This document shows, piece by piece, positions 17,363-25,764 of a DNA stretch of 64,000 nucleotides (within the stretch, counting starts at the first letter, position 1; each line of letters starts with the position of its first letter). The stretch is from NCBI GenBank assembly GCA_026396835.1, contig JAPLWA010000004.1, positions 372,001 through 436,000 of the forward strand. The letters are read 5' to 3'. The notes beneath the pieces were generated by a model, which made no database searches, was not told where the DNA came from, and saw only the letters and a list, made by a program, of their open reading frames with translations. This DNA is from Candidatus Falkowbacteria bacterium. Lineage in GTDB: Bacteria; Patescibacteriota; Patescibacteriia; Patescibacteriales; Patescibacteriaceae. The translations under genes were made by a program, and so were the position numbers.

Positions 17363-19990
17363 ATGCTCGACAAATTTACACATAAATCACAAGAAGCCAT
17401 CATTAATGCTCAAGTCATTGCACAGGAATATGGCCAACAATATATAAATGCTTCACACATGCTTTTGTCTTTATTAGAACAAACTGAAGGCTTAGTTCGC
17501 CCCCTACTTGATAGTTTAAATATCAACACTGACAACCTACGCGAACGCATTGAGGTTGAAATTGAAAAATTACCAAAGATTGAAGTCACCGCCAATATCG
17601 GCATGGTTCAAGGCACAACTGAGATGGCAACGATTATTGAACGCTCTGTTAAAGAAGCTAAGCAAATGGAAGACGAATTTGTTTCAACTGAACATATTTT
17701 GCTAGCCATCTTAGAAACTAAATCAGATGTTCAAAAAATTCTTACTAGCCACGGTTTGTTAAGAAAAAATCTTTTAGAAGCTATTAAAACCTTGCGAGGC
17801 AATAAACGAGTTGATAGCCAAGAACCAGAAACTCGTTTTAGAGTTATTGAAAAATACACTACCAATTTAACAACCATGGCTCGAGAAAATAAACTTGATC
17901 CTGTTATTGGTCGTGACGAAGAAATTAAGCGTGTCATGCAAATTCTATCTCGCCGCTTAAAGAACAACCCAGTTCTTTTGGGTGAAGCCGGTACTGGTAA
18001 AACGGCTATTATTGAGGGCTTAGCTCAAAAGATTGTGGCTGGTGATGTACCAGAAAGTTTAAAAAATAGAGAATTGATTTCCTTAGATCTCGGAGCTTTA
18101 ATTGCTGGAGCTAAATTCCGTGGTGAATTCGAAGATCGTCTAAAAGCTTTAATCAAAGAAGTTGAAGCTAATGAAGGTAGATTAATCTTATTTATCGATG
18201 AGTTACATACAATTGTTGGTATGGGTTCGGCTGATGGTTCGGCTGACGCGGCGAACATGTTAAAGCCAGCTTTAGCTCGCGGCACAATGCGTGCTATTGG
18301 CGCAACCACCACTAAGGAATATCAAAAATATATTGAAAAAGATACAGCTTTAGAACGACGTTTCCAGCCAGTTTTCGTTAGCGAACCTGATGAAGATGAT
18401 GCAATTTCAATTTTGCGTGGTATTAAAAATAAGTATGAATTACATCACGGCGTTAAAATTGCTGATGAGGCGATTGTCGCCGCGGTTAAACTTTCTTCAC
18501 GCTATATCAGTGATCGATTTTTACCTGATAAAGCCATTGATTTAATGGATGAAGCAACTTCTGCTCTACGTATGTCGATTGATTCTTCACCAGAAGAGCT
18601 TGATTTATTAAACAAAGAAATCCGTCGCCTAGAGATTACTAAAGCCAATTTAATTCGTGATAAACGCAATGATGCCAAACTGAAACTAGCTAGCAAGGAT
18701 TTGTCAGATTTGAAAGAAAAAGCAGCTCAACTTGAATCACGTTGGCAAAATGAGAAAAATATTATTGGTCGTATTCGTTCCTACAAGAATAAAATAGACG
18801 AACTTAAAGCAGAGGCTGAGACGACAGAACGCCGCGGCGACGATTTAACTAAAGTGGCAGAAATTCGCTATGCTGGAATTCCTGATTTAGAAAAGAAAAT
18901 TAAAAAAGAAGAAACCGAATTAAATCGCCTTAACAACACTGGCAAAAGAATCTTAAAAGAAGAAATTGATGAAGAAGATATTGCTCGCGTTGTGGCGCGT
19001 TGGACTGGAATTCCGGTCGCTAAGATGCTTGAATCAGAAGTTAAAAAACTCGCTCGCGCTGAAGCAGATTTGAGCACTCGTGTTGTTGGTCAAAGCGATG
19101 CTATTTCAGGTGTAGCTCATGCTATTAGACGCTCACGCGTAGGAATTAATGAAGAGAAAAAACCTATGGGCTCTTTCCTTTTTGTTGGTCCGACTGGTGT
19201 TGGTAAAACTGAATTAGCTAAAGCTTTAGCTGAGTTCATGTTTAATGATGAAAATTCTTTAATTAGATTAGACATGAGCGAATATATGGAAAAGCATAGC
19301 GTCAGCAAAATGATTGGCTCCCCTCCTGGCTATGTTGGTTATGAAGAAGGCGGACAATTAACTGATCGCGTGAGACGAAAACCTTATAGCGTAATTTTAT
19401 TTGATGAAATTGAGAAAGCTCATCCAGAAGTTTTCAATGTCTTATTACAGATCTTAGATGACGGACGTTTAACTGATGCTAAAGGCCGCGTGGTTAACTT
19501 TAAGAATACAATTGTTATCATGACTTCAAATCTTGGTAATGAAGTTATTCGCCAATACTCAATTGGTTTCTCAGATCACTCAGATGCCGAAAAAGTAAAA
19601 ACTGTTCAACAAACTGAAATGAAGGAAAAGATTGATAAAATTTTGCGTCAACACTTTAAGCTAGAATTCTTAAACCGTATTGATGAAATCGTTGTCTTTA
19701 AGAGTTTATTAAAAGAAGACTTAGCTCATATTGTTGATCTTGAATTAGCTAAAGTTGAAACCAGACTAAGAAACCAAGACATTAAGATTAAAATCGCCAA
19801 AAATGTTAAGCAACTGTTGGCAGATAAAAGTTTTGATCAAACTTTTGGCGCTCGTCCTCTAAAGCGTATTATTCAGAATATGATTCTAAATGAATTAGCT
19901 TCTAAGATTGTTGGCGGACAAGTTAAGCATGGCGACAAAGTAAATATTACGCTTGATTTAAAGAATAATATTTCATTGTCGGTAAAATAA
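17363..19990 (+). CDS. clpB: ClpB-like AAA+ disaggregase with a ClpC-type ClpP-binding loop
   Basis: An 875-residue Hsp100 protein: Clp-N repeats (about 1-150), AAA+ domain 1 with Walker A GEAGTGKT at 207-214, a long coiled middle domain at about 407-535 ([20 protein letters not shown]), AAA+ domain 2 with Walker A GPTGVGKT at 609-616, and a C-terminal D2-small domain. The middle-domain length is that of ClpB, not ClpC. Yet AAA+ 2 carries YSIGFSD at about 732-738, where ClpC/ClpA have their IGF/VGF loop for docking on ClpP and ClpB has none. It may therefore both disaggregate proteins and feed ClpP. A CIRCE-like operator precedes it. Confidence 0.9.
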   Translation: MLDKFTHKSQEAIINAQVIAQEYGQQYINASHMLLSLLEQTEGLVRPLLDSLNINTDNLRERIEVEIEKLPKIEVTANIGMVQGTTEMATIIERSVKEAKQMEDEFVSTEHILLAILETKSDVQKILTSHGLLRKNLLEAIKTLRGNKRVDSQEPETRFRVIEKYTTNLTTMARENKLDPVIGRDEEIKRVMQILSRRLKNNPVLLGEAGTGKTAIIEGLAQKIVAGDVPESLKNRELISLDLGALIAGAKFRGEFEDRLKALIKEVEANEGRLILFIDELHTIVGMGSADGSADAANMLKPALARGTMRAIGATTTKEYQKYIEKDTALERRFQPVFVSEPDEDDAISILRGIKNKYELHHGVKIADEAIVAAVKLSSRYISDRFLPDKAIDLMDEATSALRMSIDSSPEELDLLNKEIRRLEITKANLIRDKRNDAKLKLASKDLSDLKEKAAQLESRWQNEKNIIGRIRSYKNKIDELKAEAETTERRGDDLTKVAEIRYAGIPDLEKKIKKEETELNRLNNTGKRILKEEIDEEDIARVVARWTGIPVAKMLESEVKKLARAEADLSTRVVGQSDAISGVAHAIRRSRVGINEEKKPMGSFLFVGPTGVGKTELAKALAEFMFNDENSLIRLDMSEYMEKHSVSKMIGSPPGYVGYEEGGQLTDRVRRKPYSVILFDEIEKAHPEVFNVLLQILDDGRLTDAKGRVVNFKNTIVIMTSNLGNEVIRQYSIGFSDHSDAEKVKTVQQTEMKEKIDKILRQHFKLEFLNRIDEIVVFKSLLKEDLAHIVDLELAKVETRLRNQDIKIKIAKNVKQLLADKSFDQTFGARPLKRIIQNMILNELASKIVGGQVKHGDKVNITLDLKNNISLSVK

Positions 19991-19991
19991 A

Positions 19992-20090
19992 GTCAGAACC
20001 ACAGATACCACAGATTTTCAGATAAAACACTGATACTTTGCAAAACTATCAGTGTTTATCTTTTTCATCAGCGCAATCTGTGGTTCAGAC
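19992..20090. repeat. Palindromic repeat, family C, copy 1
   Basis: Ends are inverted copies (GTCAGAACCACAGAT ... ATCTGTGGTTCAGAC), with a nested perfect stem AACACTGATA / TATCAGTGTT in the middle. It begins 2 nt after the clpB-like stop. A second copy lies at 49521-49617, also at the 3' end of a plus-strand gene. Confidence 0.8.
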
Positions 20091-20110
20091 AATTAGCTTA
20101 AATAAAATCA

Positions 20111-20150
20111 ACCCCACGAAAAGCTTATTGCTTTGCGCGGGGTGTTTTAT
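20111..20150. terminator. Bidirectional terminator between convergent genes
   Basis: Stem ACCCC-CG / CG-GGGGT with T-rich tracts on both sides (GTTTTATT on plus, TGATTTTATTT on minus). It serves the clpB-like gene and the minus-strand gene ending at 20150. Confidence 0.7.
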
Positions 20151-20599
20151 TACTTAAGACAATGTCTTATTCTTTCTAATGCATTGGAAAGTGCATATCT
20201 AAAATCAGAATATTTACTGAAATTAAAACTATAGAATATATTCATACCATTAATATATCGTGGTATACCTGCATTGTACTGTAACATTAAGATGATTGGA
20301 ACCTTAGCATCGTTGGCTAATTGAAGTATGGCTCCACCTTCCCATGAAAACGTAAAATCAACCGCAATCACAAGCGAAGTAGTATAACGAATTCTATCGC
20401 TTTCGTATTGATAAATTTCTTTAGACGTTAAGGCTGACTGCCAGTCTAATTGCTCATGTGGAAGATAAGCTCGTTCTCCTAGCATGGTTTTACAGATATC
20501 AGCAGCAGTAATATACAAAATTTTTGCTTCTTCTTTCTTATCTTGACTTAAGCCGTCTAATAGCCCAAGAACATAAGGTGTTTTATATCGCTTTACCAA
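20150..20599 (-). CDS. Nucleoside 2-deoxyribosyltransferase-like protein, catalytic Glu apparently lost
   Basis: A 149-residue protein with the layout of the nucleoside 2-deoxyribosyltransferase fold: an N-terminal strand and Gly-rich turn (YVLGLLDGLS), a conserved YLPHEQLDW-type segment, SLVIAVDFTFSWEGGAIL, then AKVPIILM. In the family the Gly-rich turn before the last helix carries a nucleophilic Glu; aligning SWEGGAILQLA by eye puts Ile and Gln at the Glu positions, so it may bind nucleotides without that chemistry. Start is TTG, supported by AAGGAG 5 nt upstream. It is 14 bp downstream of the 245-residue gene and probably works with it. Confidence 0.55.
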   Translation of the reverse strand: MVKRYKTPYVLGLLDGLSQDKKEEAKILYITAADICKTMLGERAYLPHEQLDWQSALTSKEIYQYESDRIRYTTSLVIAVDFTFSWEGGAILQLANDAKVPIILMLQYNAGIPRYINGMNIFYSFNFSKYSDFRYALSNALERIRHCLK

Positions 20600-20613
20600 A
20601 ACTACTCCTTAAT

Positions 20614-21351
20614 TTATTTTTCAAAAACTTTTTTAAGTAAATCCTTTCTGTTCTTTTCTCTTCCATCACCGAGCTCGAATATTTCTATTCCATCCTTTTT
20701 ACGATCACTCTTGTAACCAGGACTGGACACTATTTTTAGAATCTCCTTGTCTGTGACGTAATGATGAAAATATTCCCAAAGATTAACACCTCTGTTCATA
20801 AACAGTTTGACATAAAACCATTTCTTACCGCCTTCAGTAAAAATCTTCAGTTGCTGATCCAGTTTTTCTGAGACCTTAAATGAACTCATTTTCGTAGTAA
20901 AACTATCCTTATGATGTTTCTTAACCGGGATTCTTCTCGATGTAAAATAATCCTTGACTGCTTCTAATTCAGTAGCCCAAAAACTTTCAAGCTCTAAATC
21001 ATACTTACAAACTACTTTCATTCTTGGATTAAGAAACTTTTTATCGATGGTATCGATTGCGTGACACATACGTTCTTTACCACCTCTAAATTCATATACC
21101 AGATCAAGCTTACCGTTGTCTTTAATATGAATATAGATACTTTTGCCGGTCCGCAAACTTGAGACCGAAAATATATACAAATCTTCGCAATAATCAGCTG
21201 CGCCACACATATTTATAGTGACAAGCTTTTTATCAATGAGGTCCTTCATCGCCTTTTTTAGTTCCTCGAGGGCCTTTTTAGCAGCAAAATTAAACAGTCT
21301 TGTTAACGTATCTTTTGCTCCATTTAAGTTAATTAGTTTAACAATTTCCAT
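20614..21351 (-). CDS. Unrecognised 245-residue protein paired with the NDT-like gene
   Basis: I do not recognise this family. It is soluble, with no signal peptide, a helical Lys-rich N-terminus, a beta-rich middle, and a Lys/Arg-rich C-terminus (DGREKNRKDLLKK). It carries paired aromatic and basic patches (KKWFYVKLFMNRGVNLWEYF) that could bind nucleic acid; this is a guess. It is the first gene of a two-gene unit with the NDT-like gene. A 13-bp inverted repeat (21379-21424) stands in its leader and a TTGACA box (21491-21486) lies further up. Confidence 0.6.
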   Translation of the reverse strand: MEIVKLINLNGAKDTLTRLFNFAAKKALEELKKAMKDLIDKKLVTINMCGAADYCEDLYIFSVSSLRTGKSIYIHIKDNGKLDLVYEFRGGKERMCHAIDTIDKKFLNPRMKVVCKYDLELESFWATELEAVKDYFTSRRIPVKKHHKDSFTTKMSSFKVSEKLDQQLKIFTEGGKKWFYVKLFMNRGVNLWEYFHHYVTDKEILKIVSSPGYKSDRKKDGIEIFELGDGREKNRKDLLKKVFEK

Positions 21352-21378
21352 GACTTTAATAATATTTAATTTAAAATA

Positions 21379-21424
21379 GGTTAATTGCTAAATTCGCTTA
21401 AATAAACGTGCTTAGCAATTAGCC
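21379..21424 (-). promoter_or_regulatory. Leader hairpin before the 20614-21351 gene
   Basis: GGTTAATTGCTAA (21379-21391) and TTAGCAATTAGCC (21412-21424) form a 13-bp stem with one wobble pair and a 20-nt loop, 28 nt upstream of the start codon on the minus strand. Role unknown. Confidence 0.5.
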
Positions 21425-21524
21425 TATATAAATGATTTTTTCAAAGATCTATTAATAGCCTATTAAATCATGTTTATCGGCCATGTGTCAACACTCAGAC
21501 CATAAAATTAAATACGATGAAATA

Positions 21525-21553
21525 TTGATAAATGAACCCTTTTACTGTATACT
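21525..21553 (+). promoter_or_regulatory. Promoter of the 21589 gene
   Basis: TTGATA (21525-21530), 17-nt spacer, TATACT (21548-21553), about 28 nt of leader before the ATG. Confidence 0.8.
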
Positions 21554-21588
21554 ATTAAAACTAATATTCATAATTATATAATAGATAA

Positions 21589-22956
21589 ATGACATATTTT
21601 AAACACGCTTTTACAGGAATAATAGCTTTAACCGCCTTCTTAATCTTCTCGCCAATCGCTAGGGCTGAATTCAACCCCGGTTATATAATTGGTGACCAAG
21701 AAATTCTTGACGATCAATCAATGACTCAAGAAGAAATTCAAAACCTCCTTGTTGCCCAAGGTGGCTTTTTAGCAACTTATCCGGTTGTTAATCCTGATGG
21801 TTTAACCATGACTGCAGCGCAAGCAATTTATGATCGTGCTAGAAATAACCACGTAAATCCAAAATTCATTATCGTGCTTTTACAAAAAGAACAAAGTTTA
21901 ATTGAAGACAAATCCCCTTCTCAAGGCCAGCTTGATCGAGCAACTGGTTACGGCTGTCCTGATAGTGGCGGTTGTAATGATCGTTGGAAAGGATTCTGGA
22001 AACAAATAAATAGTGCGTCATTACAGTTTCGTGACTACATGGACAATCCTCAATATTATCATTTCGTGGCTGGACAAACTTATACAATTGCTAATACTGG
22101 GCGTGACCCAATGGTTGTCACAATTGTAAACCAAGCGACAGCAGCTTTATATAATTACACACCGCATGTTTATAATGGTAATTTTAATTTCTGGAAAATT
22201 TGGCAACGTTATTTTACTCGCGAATACTTAAACGGATCTTTACTGCAAGCCAAGGGTGATAAAAATATTTGGTTAATTCAAGATGGACAAAAAAGAGCTT
22301 TTTCTAACATTGGCGTCCTAGCGTCACGCTTCGATGTTTCTCGTATTCAAATCGTTAGCTTAGCTGACCTTGATAAATATCCAACTGGTGAAACTATAAA
22401 ATTTGCTCAATACTCTATTGTTAGAGTTCCAAATGGACGTATCTATCTATTAGTTGATAACAACAAACGAAGAATTCTTAGCCCAGATGCATTTAAGAAA
22501 CTAGGCTTTAACGCCGCTGAAATTATTCAAGCTGCCGACGCTGATTTAGCTTCCTACACAGAAAGTACACCTTTAACCGCTGCTTCTAACTATCCAACCG
22601 GCGCCTTATTGCAAGACAAAAAAACTGGTGGAATCTATTGGATTAGCGAAGGAACCAAATCTCCGCTCTGGGACGCTGTTTTGCTAAAGACTAAGTTTAA
22701 AGGCAAAAAGATTATTCGCACAACAACAGCTGAATTAGCAAACTATCAAACGATTGATCCAATCAGGTTAACAGATGGTGATATTGTTAAAACTAAAAAC
22801 TCACCCGCAATCTATATTATAGAAAATGGCTTAAAACGAGCTGTTTGGTCAGCTGAAGCATTCATTAAATTAGGTTATAAATGGACTAACGTTATCACGG
22901 TATCAGATAAATTATTATCACTACACGCTGACGGCGATCCAATTATCTTAGAATAA
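21589..22956 (+). CDS. Secreted protein with lysozyme-like domain and C-terminal repeat modules
   Basis: A 455-residue exported protein with a signal peptide ending near residue 26 (SPIARAEF). Residues about 50-215 look like a lysozyme-superfamily glucosaminidase/transglycosylase domain: AIYDRARNNHVNPKFIIVLL, then QKEQSLI with a candidate catalytic Glu, and ATGYGCPDSGGC. Residues about 220-455 hold four related modules, each a Gly-x-Leu-type start, a short Trp/Tyr strand such as NIWLIQDGQKRAF, then a helix; similar modules occur in Patescibacteria surface proteins. It probably acts on peptidoglycan outside the membrane. The LigB-fold gene follows after 1 nt. Confidence 0.72.
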   Translation: MTYFKHAFTGIIALTAFLIFSPIARAEFNPGYIIGDQEILDDQSMTQEEIQNLLVAQGGFLATYPVVNPDGLTMTAAQAIYDRARNNHVNPKFIIVLLQKEQSLIEDKSPSQGQLDRATGYGCPDSGGCNDRWKGFWKQINSASLQFRDYMDNPQYYHFVAGQTYTIANTGRDPMVVTIVNQATAALYNYTPHVYNGNFNFWKIWQRYFTREYLNGSLLQAKGDKNIWLIQDGQKRAFSNIGVLASRFDVSRIQIVSLADLDKYPTGETIKFAQYSIVRVPNGRIYLLVDNNKRRILSPDAFKKLGFNAAEIIQAADADLASYTESTPLTAASNYPTGALLQDKKTGGIYWISEGTKSPLWDAVLLKTKFKGKKIIRTTTAELANYQTIDPIRLTDGDIVKTKNSPAIYIIENGLKRAVWSAEAFIKLGYKWTNVITVSDKLLSLHADGDPIILE

Positions 22957-22957
22957 T

Positions 22958-23767
22958 ATGGCACTTGTATTTGCGGCAGTCATGCCCCATAGTCCTCTTC
23001 TAGTTCCAAATATTGGCAAAGAACACACTGCTCAATTTAAAGCTACAATTGATGCTGGTGCGGGTTTGCTCAAAGAATTAGAAGCTAACAAAGTAGACTC
23101 AGTTATTGTTATAAGTTCTAAAGGACAAGTTTTTCCCAATGGAATAAGTATTAATATTGCTCCTAACTTCAAAGCTAATCTAGAAATATTTGGTGATTTG
23201 GTTACGCGCTGGGATTTTAACGGTGATATTGCTCTAGCCGGCAGACTAAGAGAAAATTTAGAAGAAAAACATAATATCATGTTAACAACAGAAACCGGAC
23301 TTGATTATGGAACAGCGATCCCGCTTTATCTATTAAGTAATAATTTTCGTGAATCAATTGTACCTTTAACAGTTGATAATGCTATTGGCATTGAAGAAAT
23401 TATAAAAACAGGCAAAGACATGCAGGCAACGATTATTAATGATCAATCAAGAATTGCTATTATTGCTTCAGCTGATTTGTCACATCGCCTAAATAAAAAA
23501 TCGCCCACTGGCTATTCAGCCAAGGGCAAAAAATTTGATCAAAAAATAATCGAAGCTCTGAAAGAAAAAGATGAAGCAACTTTAATTGAATTATCAGCCA
23601 TTAGTGAAGAGGTTGCTTGCGAAGATTTAGCAACACTGGCTTTATTTGTTGGCTTACTTAATGACGTTGGTCTTGAACCTCGTCTTTTGTCTTATGAATT
23701 TCCTTTTGGGGTTGGTCATGCAATGATTCAGTATTCTCAGTCTGGTGACTTGTCGCCAAAGTCTTAA
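22958..23767 (+). CDS. Class III extradiol dioxygenase (LigB)-fold protein, AMMECR1/MEMO-associated type
   Basis: A 269-residue protein with the family start (AAVMPHSPLLVPNIGKEH), a central ASADLSHRL segment holding a conserved His, and the end FPFGVGHAMIQY. The fold binds Fe(II) in ring-cleaving dioxygenases; this subgroup often occurs with AMMECR1 and radical-SAM genes as AmmeMemoRadiSam protein B, whose function is not settled. Those partners are absent here. The 3' end overlaps the minus-strand gene 23658-24023 by 110 bp. Confidence 0.8.
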   Translation: MALVFAAVMPHSPLLVPNIGKEHTAQFKATIDAGAGLLKELEANKVDSVIVISSKGQVFPNGISINIAPNFKANLEIFGDLVTRWDFNGDIALAGRLRENLEEKHNIMLTTETGLDYGTAIPLYLLSNNFRESIVPLTVDNAIGIEEIIKTGKDMQATIINDQSRIAIIASADLSHRLNKKSPTGYSAKGKKFDQKIIEALKEKDEATLIELSAISEEVACEDLATLALFVGLLNDVGLEPRLLSYEFPFGVGHAMIQYSQSGDLSPKS

Positions 23768-24023
23768 AAAAATAACGCCACTGTTCTCCGCTCTTACAAA
23801 GTTCTTTAGTATCAGCTAAACAACGTTCGATTACTGAGCGCGGATAATCACGGCACGCTTTGAAAATAGAACTGCGCTTAAAAGGCGGAATGCGTAATTC
23901 TTTCTGAATGCGCAAAGCTAAATCCTGCCAAGCGTAAGCTGGTGGTTTTTTTCCGGCAGTCTTAGTTTTTAAGATGTCACCGAATGAGACTGGTTCTTCT
24001 TTTTTAACTTCATTTTCTTCCAT
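23658..24023 (-). CDS. Small conserved hypothetical protein
   Basis: A 121-residue protein. The middle (WQDLALRIQKELRIPPFKRS, then VFKACRDYP-like and DTKELCKSGEQWRYFFK) resembles small proteins I associate with Patescibacteria genomes; no function is known. The C-terminus is hydrophilic and runs 110 bp into the convergent LigB-fold gene, so the tail (after about residue 85) is poorly constrained and may be an extension. No ribosome site is visible. Confidence 0.65.
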   Translation of the reverse strand: MEENEVKKEEPVSFGDILKTKTAGKKPPAYAWQDLALRIQKELRIPPFKRSSIFKACRDYPRSVIERCLADTKELCKSGEQWRYFFKTLATSHQTENTESLHDQPQKEIHKTKDEVQDQRH

Positions 24024-24063
24024 ATAAGAGCTATTCTAGCATGTAAAAGAGTCAACCGCTAGC

Positions 24064-24092
24064 TTGATTTTTTTGGCAATTTAATGTATATT
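24064..24092 (+). promoter_or_regulatory. def-fmt promoter, implying a leaderless message
   Basis: TTGATT (24064-24069), 17-nt spacer, TATATT (24087-24092). Transcription should start near 24099, only a few bases before the ATG at 24102. An ATG at 24084 would lie in the promoter itself. Confidence 0.7.
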
Positions 24093-24101
24093 AAGGAAAA
24101 T

Positions 24102-24578
24102 ATGACAACAAACCTAGCCCTAGTTATAAATCCAGATCCGCGCCTTAGACAGCGCTCTAAAGAGATTAATCCAAGTGAAATCTCTACTTTTGTTGATTTT
24201 GCCAAAGATATGGCTGAAGCAATGCTGGTTTATGACGGAGTTGGTCTAGCTGCCGTTCAGGTAGGCAAAAACATTAGATTAATCATTGTTAATAGCGAAG
24301 ATGGCACACAAGCCATGTTCAATCCAGTTATAGAGAAGAAATCATTAATTAAAGTTTGGGGCGAAGAAGGTTGTTTGTCAGTTCCAGAAACTTTCGGGGA
24401 CCTTAAACGTTATAAGAAAATTCGCTGTTCATTTATTGATATTAGTGGAAAGAAAAGAACAATTGATGCTAGTGGTTTAATGGCACGAGTTATTCAACAT
24501 GAAATTGATCATCTAGATGGTATTCTTTTTATTGATAAAGCTAAAAATATACATAAGGTTGAAGCTGAAAACGTATGA
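24102..24578 (+). CDS. def: Peptide deformylase
   Basis: A 158-residue metallohydrolase that removes the N-formyl group from nascent proteins. All three motifs are present: GVGLAAVQVG (motif I), EEGCLSVPE (motif II with the metal Cys) and QHEIDHLDGILF (motif III, HExxH). I start at 24102 rather than at the in-frame ATG at 24084 because the latter overlaps the -10 box. Its TGA stop overlaps the fmt start by 4 nt, the usual def-fmt coupling, and shows TGA is a stop in this organism. Confidence 0.96.
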   Translation: MTTNLALVINPDPRLRQRSKEINPSEISTFVDFAKDMAEAMLVYDGVGLAAVQVGKNIRLIIVNSEDGTQAMFNPVIEKKSLIKVWGEEGCLSVPETFGDLKRYKKIRCSFIDISGKKRTIDASGLMARVIQHEIDHLDGILFIDKAKNIHKVEAENV

Positions 24579-25510
24579 GTAAATATAAACTAGCTTTTGT
24601 TGGAACTCCAAAATTTGCCGTCCCCTGTTTGACGGCTTTATTAAATGATTCACGTTTTGAAATCAAAGCGGTTATTAGCCAACCTGATATGCCATCAGGT
24701 AGAAGTATGGAATTTACACCAACACCAGTTAAAGTTGTAGCCGAGGCTAATAAAATTACAGTTTTCCAACCACAAAAAATATCACAAATTGTTGATGAGC
24801 TTCGCGCCATGGAACTTGATGCGATTGTAGTTGTAGCTTATGCGCAAATTATTCCTGAGTCAGTTTTAAGTTTACCTAAATTTGGTTGTATTAATGTGCA
24901 TGGTTCATTATTGCCAAAATACCGCGGAGCCAGTGTTTTACAAGCTCCAATTTTAAACAATGAAACAGACAGCGGCGTTACAATAATGTTAATGGATAAA
25001 ACACTTGATACTGGTCCAATTCTTAGACAAAGAAGTGTTAAGCTAAGCGCTGAAGAAACTGCCGAAACTTTGGGTGAGACACTATCGTCTTTAGGCGCCG
25101 AAATTTTACCAGATACAATTGTTAGTTATTTTAGTGGTGACATTAAAGCTGTTGAGCAAGATAATAGTTTAGCAAATTATGTTGGTCGCCTTGAGAAAAA
25201 AGATGGTATAATTGATTGGTCTCAAGACGCTAAAAAAATAGAATGTTTTACAAGAGCCATGGCACCTTGGCCTTCAGCTTGGACTTGGTTAGCTGGCAAA
25301 CAATTGAAAATCTTAAAGGTTGATGCTTTAATGATTCCAATCAATAGCCAAAAGCCTGGTAAAACATTTATTTATAACAGCAATTTAGCAGTTCAATGCG
25401 GACACGATTCTTTAATTGTTAGAAAGCTGCAGTTAGAAGGCAAAAAACCAATGGCAGCCGAAGAGTTCTTAAGAGGTTATAATGATTTTATAGGAACGGT
25501 TTTAGGTTAA
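24575..25510 (+). CDS. fmt: Methionyl-tRNA formyltransferase
   Basis: A 311-residue enzyme that formylates initiator Met-tRNA from 10-formyl-THF. The N-terminal formyltransferase domain has KLAFVGTPKFAVPCL, the catalytic block INVHGSLLPKYRGASVLQAP with Asn/His, and the distal Asp in KTLDTGPIL. The C-terminal OB-like domain follows from about residue 205. It is translationally coupled to def. Length is normal. Confidence 0.96.
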   Translation: MSKYKLAFVGTPKFAVPCLTALLNDSRFEIKAVISQPDMPSGRSMEFTPTPVKVVAEANKITVFQPQKISQIVDELRAMELDAIVVVAYAQIIPESVLSLPKFGCINVHGSLLPKYRGASVLQAPILNNETDSGVTIMLMDKTLDTGPILRQRSVKLSAEETAETLGETLSSLGAEILPDTIVSYFSGDIKAVEQDNSLANYVGRLEKKDGIIDWSQDAKKIECFTRAMAPWPSAWTWLAGKQLKILKVDALMIPINSQKPGKTFIYNSNLAVQCGHDSLIVRKLQLEGKKPMAAEEFLRGYNDFIGTVLG

Positions 25511-25518
25511 AAAATACT

Positions 25519-25609
25519 GTCATTCCAGCGCAAGCTGGAACCTAGGAGTAGTCGGTAGATTCGTGTTTTTACTTATTAACCCTGGATCCTAGCTTACGCT
25601 AGGATGACA
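25519..25609. repeat. Paired-hairpin repeat, family D
   Basis: Two hairpins in inverted order bound a 91-bp segment: TGTCATTCCAGC-GCAA-GCTGGAA at the left and its partner (TGTCATCCTAGC-GTAA-GCTAGGA on the minus strand) at the right. Stem bases differ but stay paired. It lies between fmt and tRNA-Glu and may also end the def-fmt message. Confidence 0.7.
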
Positions 25610-25619
25610 AAAATAATAC

Positions 25620-25691
25620 GGTCCCATCGTCTAACGGTTAGGACGCCAGGTTCTCATCCTGGTAATAGGGGTTCGATTCCCCTTGGGACTA
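25620..25691 (+). tRNA. tRNA-Glu (CTC anticodon)
   Basis: A full cloverleaf: acceptor GGTCCCA / TGGGACT (first pair G-U), D arm with CTAACGGTTAG, anticodon stem CCAGG/CCTGG with loop TTCTCAT (anticodon CTC, reading GAG), and T arm AGGGG-TTCGATT-CCCCT. The discriminator is A and CCA is not encoded. Confidence 0.95.
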
Positions 25692-25764
25692 CTATCAAAT
25701 AAAAGCTTTTATTTATTCTATACTCACAGGGTAATGAGTCTGAGCGGAAGCGAAGGCGAGGCGG

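Noticed and set aside
24084-24101. Upstream ATG for def at 24084
   Set aside because: It lies over the -10 box of a good promoter, so it would not be in the message.
24570-24580. UGA=Gly recoding, known in some Patescibacteria (Gracilibacteria, Absconditabacteria)
   Set aside because: def ends in TGA exactly at the fmt start, and no gene here needs TGA read-through.
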